From Clostridiales bacterium (GTDB lineage Bacteria; Bacillota; Clostridia; Christensenellales; Aristaeellaceae), in contig SFFS01000141.1 of assembly GCA_004557805.1 (NCBI GenBank), positions 1 to 6,596 of the forward strand: DNA of 6,596 nucleotides. Reading direction: 5' to 3'. The position numbers and the translations under genes were made by a program. Below, piece by piece: positions 5,083 to 6,596 of the stretch (its first letter is position 1; each line of letters starts with the position of its first letter). Below the pieces are notes generated by a model. It did not search any database. It was not told the DNA's origin and was given only the letters and a program-made list of their open reading frames with translations.

Positions 5083-6495
5083 ATGAAGATTGTTGATCTG
5101 GTCTGCGCCAGAGGGCGCACGGGCTTCTATTTCGACGATCAGCGCGCGATCAAGCAGGGCGCGAAGGCCGACGGCTCGACCTATACCGGCACGCCGGTCA
5201 CGCCGGGCTTTACGTCCGTCCGCCAGGCGGGCGAGGCTATTTCCGTCATGCTGATCCTTGAGGACGGACAAATCGCGCACGGCGACTGCGCCGCCGTACA
5301 GTATTCCGGGGCGGGCGGACGCGATCCGCTGTTCCTGGCCGACGAATTCATTCCCGTCATTGAAAAGCATATCAAGCCGCTGCTCGTCGGGCGCGAAGCG
5401 GATTCCTTCCGCCAGCTGACACGTGAAATGGAAGCCGTCTGCGTTGAAGGAAAGCGACTGCACACGGCCATCCGGTATGGCGTCAGCCAGGCGATTCTCG
5501 ACGCGGTGGCCAAGGCGAAGCATAAACTGATGTGCGAAGTGGTGGCCGACGAATACGGCCTGACCGTCAGCGATCATATGATCCCGATCTTCACCCAGTC
5601 GGGCGACAGCCGCTACGACAACGCCGATAAAATGATTATGAAGGGCGCGGAGGTGCTGCCGCACGCGCTGATTAACAATGTGAAAACCAAGCTGGGCGAG
5701 CATGGCGAACTGCTGCAGGAATATGTCGCCTGGCTGCGCGACCGTATCCTCAAGCTGCGCACGAGCGAAAGCTACATGCCCGTGCTGCATATCGACGTAT
5801 ACGGCACCATCGGCGCGATTTTCGGGCACGACAACTATAAGGCCATGGCCGATTATATCGCCACGCTGGAAGAAATTCAATGGCTTCACCGCACCGAAGG
5901 GGATAAATTCCAGATCGCGATAAAACCGATCGTGCTTGGGCGCAAAGCCGCTCAGCAGGTGGCGTCTTTGACGATCACCCACGATTTTCTGCGGGAGCTG
6001 CGGGACCGGCTCCAGGAAACCGTCGTCCTGACAATGATCGTAGAAAATGAAATTATCTGCGTCGATAAGGCGAACTCGCATCAGAGTTTAAACTGCAGCT
6101 CTGAAATTGGGAAAGTATACCCCTGTCATGCCGGCGCGACCGGATTCGGCGTTTTACTGGGCATGGACGAGTTCGAGGCACGTTCTTTCCTGGAAAAGAA
6201 ACCTCTGGAACGCTATACCGATCACACGATTACCGATATCGACGCCCTGATGCTCCGCTACCGCAAAGAACGCAGCCAGGGTTATACGATCGCCAGCGGG
6301 CAAAAAGATTCCGGGATCACGGGTATCGCCATGCCGCTGTGGTTTCCCGCGGAAAAGACCTACGGCAGCCTGGGCGTGCTGACGCCGGATTATCGCATTA
6401 CCGAAGAGACGAAAGAAAATATCATCGCCGAGTTAAAAAAATGCGTGGATAAAATTCGAATGTACCTGACGCCAGCCCTTTCCTCTCTGGACTAA
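5083..6495 (+). CDS. mal: Chimeric ORF: N-terminal part of methylaspartate ammonia-lyase fused in frame to an IclR-family effector-binding domain
   Basis: One uninterrupted 470-codon frame. Residues 1-264 are clear 3-methylaspartate ammonia-lyase (EC 4.3.1.2, enolase superfamily, normally ~413 residues): 'TGFYFDDQRAI', 'HGDCAAVQYSGAGGRDPLF', 'RLHTAIRYG', 'QSGDSRYDN', 'LPHALINNV', 'HIDVYGTIGA'. His194 and the Mg ligand Asp238 fall at the same numbers as in the characterised enzymes. From residue 265 the family changes: 265-286 looks like the wing of an IclR winged helix and 298-465 like its ligand-binding domain. The barrel half that carries the other Mg ligands (Glu273 and Asp307 in the known enzyme) and the catalytic Lys331 is absent, so lyase activity is not expected from this ORF. 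An AAGGAG (5066-5071) precedes the ATG by 11 nt. Explanations are a deletion, an assembly chimera, or a real fusion. The parts are certain; whether the fused gene exists is not. Confidence 0.85.
   Translation: MKIVDLVCARGRTGFYFDDQRAIKQGAKADGSTYTGTPVTPGFTSVRQAGEAISVMLILEDGQIAHGDCAAVQYSGAGGRDPLFLADEFIPVIEKHIKPLLVGREADSFRQLTREMEAVCVEGKRLHTAIRYGVSQAILDAVAKAKHKLMCEVVADEYGLTVSDHMIPIFTQSGDSRYDNADKMIMKGAEVLPHALINNVKTKLGEHGELLQEYVAWLRDRILKLRTSESYMPVLHIDVYGTIGAIFGHDNYKAMADYIATLEEIQWLHRTEGDKFQIAIKPIVLGRKAAQQVASLTITHDFLRELRDRLQETVVLTMIVENEIICVDKANSHQSLNCSSEIGKVYPCHAGATGFGVLLGMDEFEARSFLEKKPLERYTDHTITDIDALMLRYRKERSQGYTIASGQKDSGITGIAMPLWFPAEKTYGSLGVLTPDYRITEETKENIIAELKKCVDKIRMYLTPALSSLD
5875..6495 (+). pseudogene. 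IclR-family transcriptional regulator remnant lacking the helix-turn-helix recognition part
   Basis: Read on its own, this segment is the last ~206 residues of an IclR-type regulator (normally ~250-260). 'WLHRTEGDKFQIAIKPIVLG' (267-286 of the fused ORF) matches the usual wing and start of the linker helix. The effector domain follows: 'ETVVLTMIVENEIICVDKANS' (312-332), 'GKVYPCHAGATGFGVLL' (343-359), 'PLERYTDHTITD' (374-385) and 'SQGYTIASGQKDSGITGIAMPL' (398-419). The N-terminal ~45-50 residues with the DNA-recognition helix are missing, and no ribosome-binding site or good start lies at the join, so it cannot be expressed as a normal regulator from here. G+C is lower (about 53%) and TTA leucine codons occur at residues 336, 358 and 450, unlike the MAL part, which has none. 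It may be what remains of a regulator encoded next to the operon, or a piece of another locus joined in assembly. Confidence 0.8.
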
Positions 6496-6507
6496 AAACT
6501 GTCCAGA
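6486..6507 (+). repeat. Stem-loop across the stop codon of the fused ORF
   Basis: TCTGGAC (6486-6492) and GTCCAGA (6501-6507) form a perfect 7-bp stem with an 8-nt A-rich loop that contains the TAA stop. A third related piece, CTGGA, occurs at 6529-6533. No T-run follows, so it is at best a weak or factor-dependent terminator. Confidence 0.35.
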
Positions 6508-6596
6508 TGCCAGTTCACGGCAGAAACGCTGGATACTATTCTTTTCTGATACTAATTATCAATAGAACAGCTGAACTTAACGTCCGGGGCCGACCC
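6496..6596. other. Non-coding end of the window
   Basis: The last 101 nt contain no supported gene. The middle is clearly AT-richer than the operon. An imperfectly centred palindrome, TGATA (6547-6551) and TATCA (6557-6561) separated by CTAAT, could be an operator, but nothing links it to a protein. No convincing -35/-10 pair or terminator is seen. Confidence 0.4.

Noticed and set aside
3571..6081. Very long open frame on the minus strand (836 codons) opposite mutE and mal.
   Set aside because: It is a shadow of GC-rich codon use in the opposite genes. Its translation is rich in Arg, His and Ala without recognisable domains, while the + strand gives clear conserved proteins.
5875..6495. A frameshift, or a separate iclR gene with its own start downstream of mal.
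   Set aside because: The MAL and IclR parts are in the same frame with no stop. No Shine-Dalgarno sequence plus start codon occurs near the join, and the first internal methionine (residue 318) is already inside the effector domain.

Overview
This window is GC-rich (about 60% G+C by hand count over sampled lines) and every supported gene lies on the + strand. It carries almost the whole 3-methylaspartate pathway of glutamate fermentation as one tightly packed operon. That pathway, the cobalamin-dependent glutamate mutase and its MutL partner point to an anaerobic, amino-acid-fermenting bacterium, most likely a high-GC member of the Clostridia. No 16S or other taxonomic marker is present, so the species cannot be named.

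Layout: 1-230 is the 3' end of a citrate/citramalate lyase alpha-subunit gene. 242-1087 and 1190-1744 encode the alpha and beta subunits of a class I (4Fe-4S) fumarase-type hydratase, read here as mesaconase. The 102-nt gap between them holds two perfect hairpins and a 10-bp direct repeat. 1804-2241 is glutamate mutase subunit S, 2238-3593 is MutL, and 3595-5049 is glutamate mutase subunit E. 5083-6495 starts as 3-methylaspartate ammonia-lyase (MAL). 6496-6596 is an AT-richer, gene-free end.

How the genes work together: glutamate mutase (S+E, with MutL as the probable maintenance ATPase) converts L-glutamate to (2S,3S)-3-methylaspartate. MAL removes ammonia to give mesaconate. The class I hydratase adds water to give citramalate. 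The lyase, of which only the alpha subunit's end is visible, cleaves citramalate to acetate and pyruvate. The order in the window is the reverse of the order of the reactions.

The striking anomaly is the last gene. Its first ~264 residues are clear MAL, including His194 and Asp238. At an 'ATLEE' stretch (DNA about 5857-5876) it switches in frame, with no stop, to the end of an IclR-type winged helix followed by a complete IclR effector-binding domain. The second half of the MAL catalytic barrel and the DNA-recognition part of the IclR protein are both missing, and G+C falls from about 60% to about 53% at the switch. It may be a genomic deletion fusing mal to a downstream iclR-family regulator, a chimeric assembly join, or (least likely) a real new fusion protein. 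Reads across 5850-5890 would decide.
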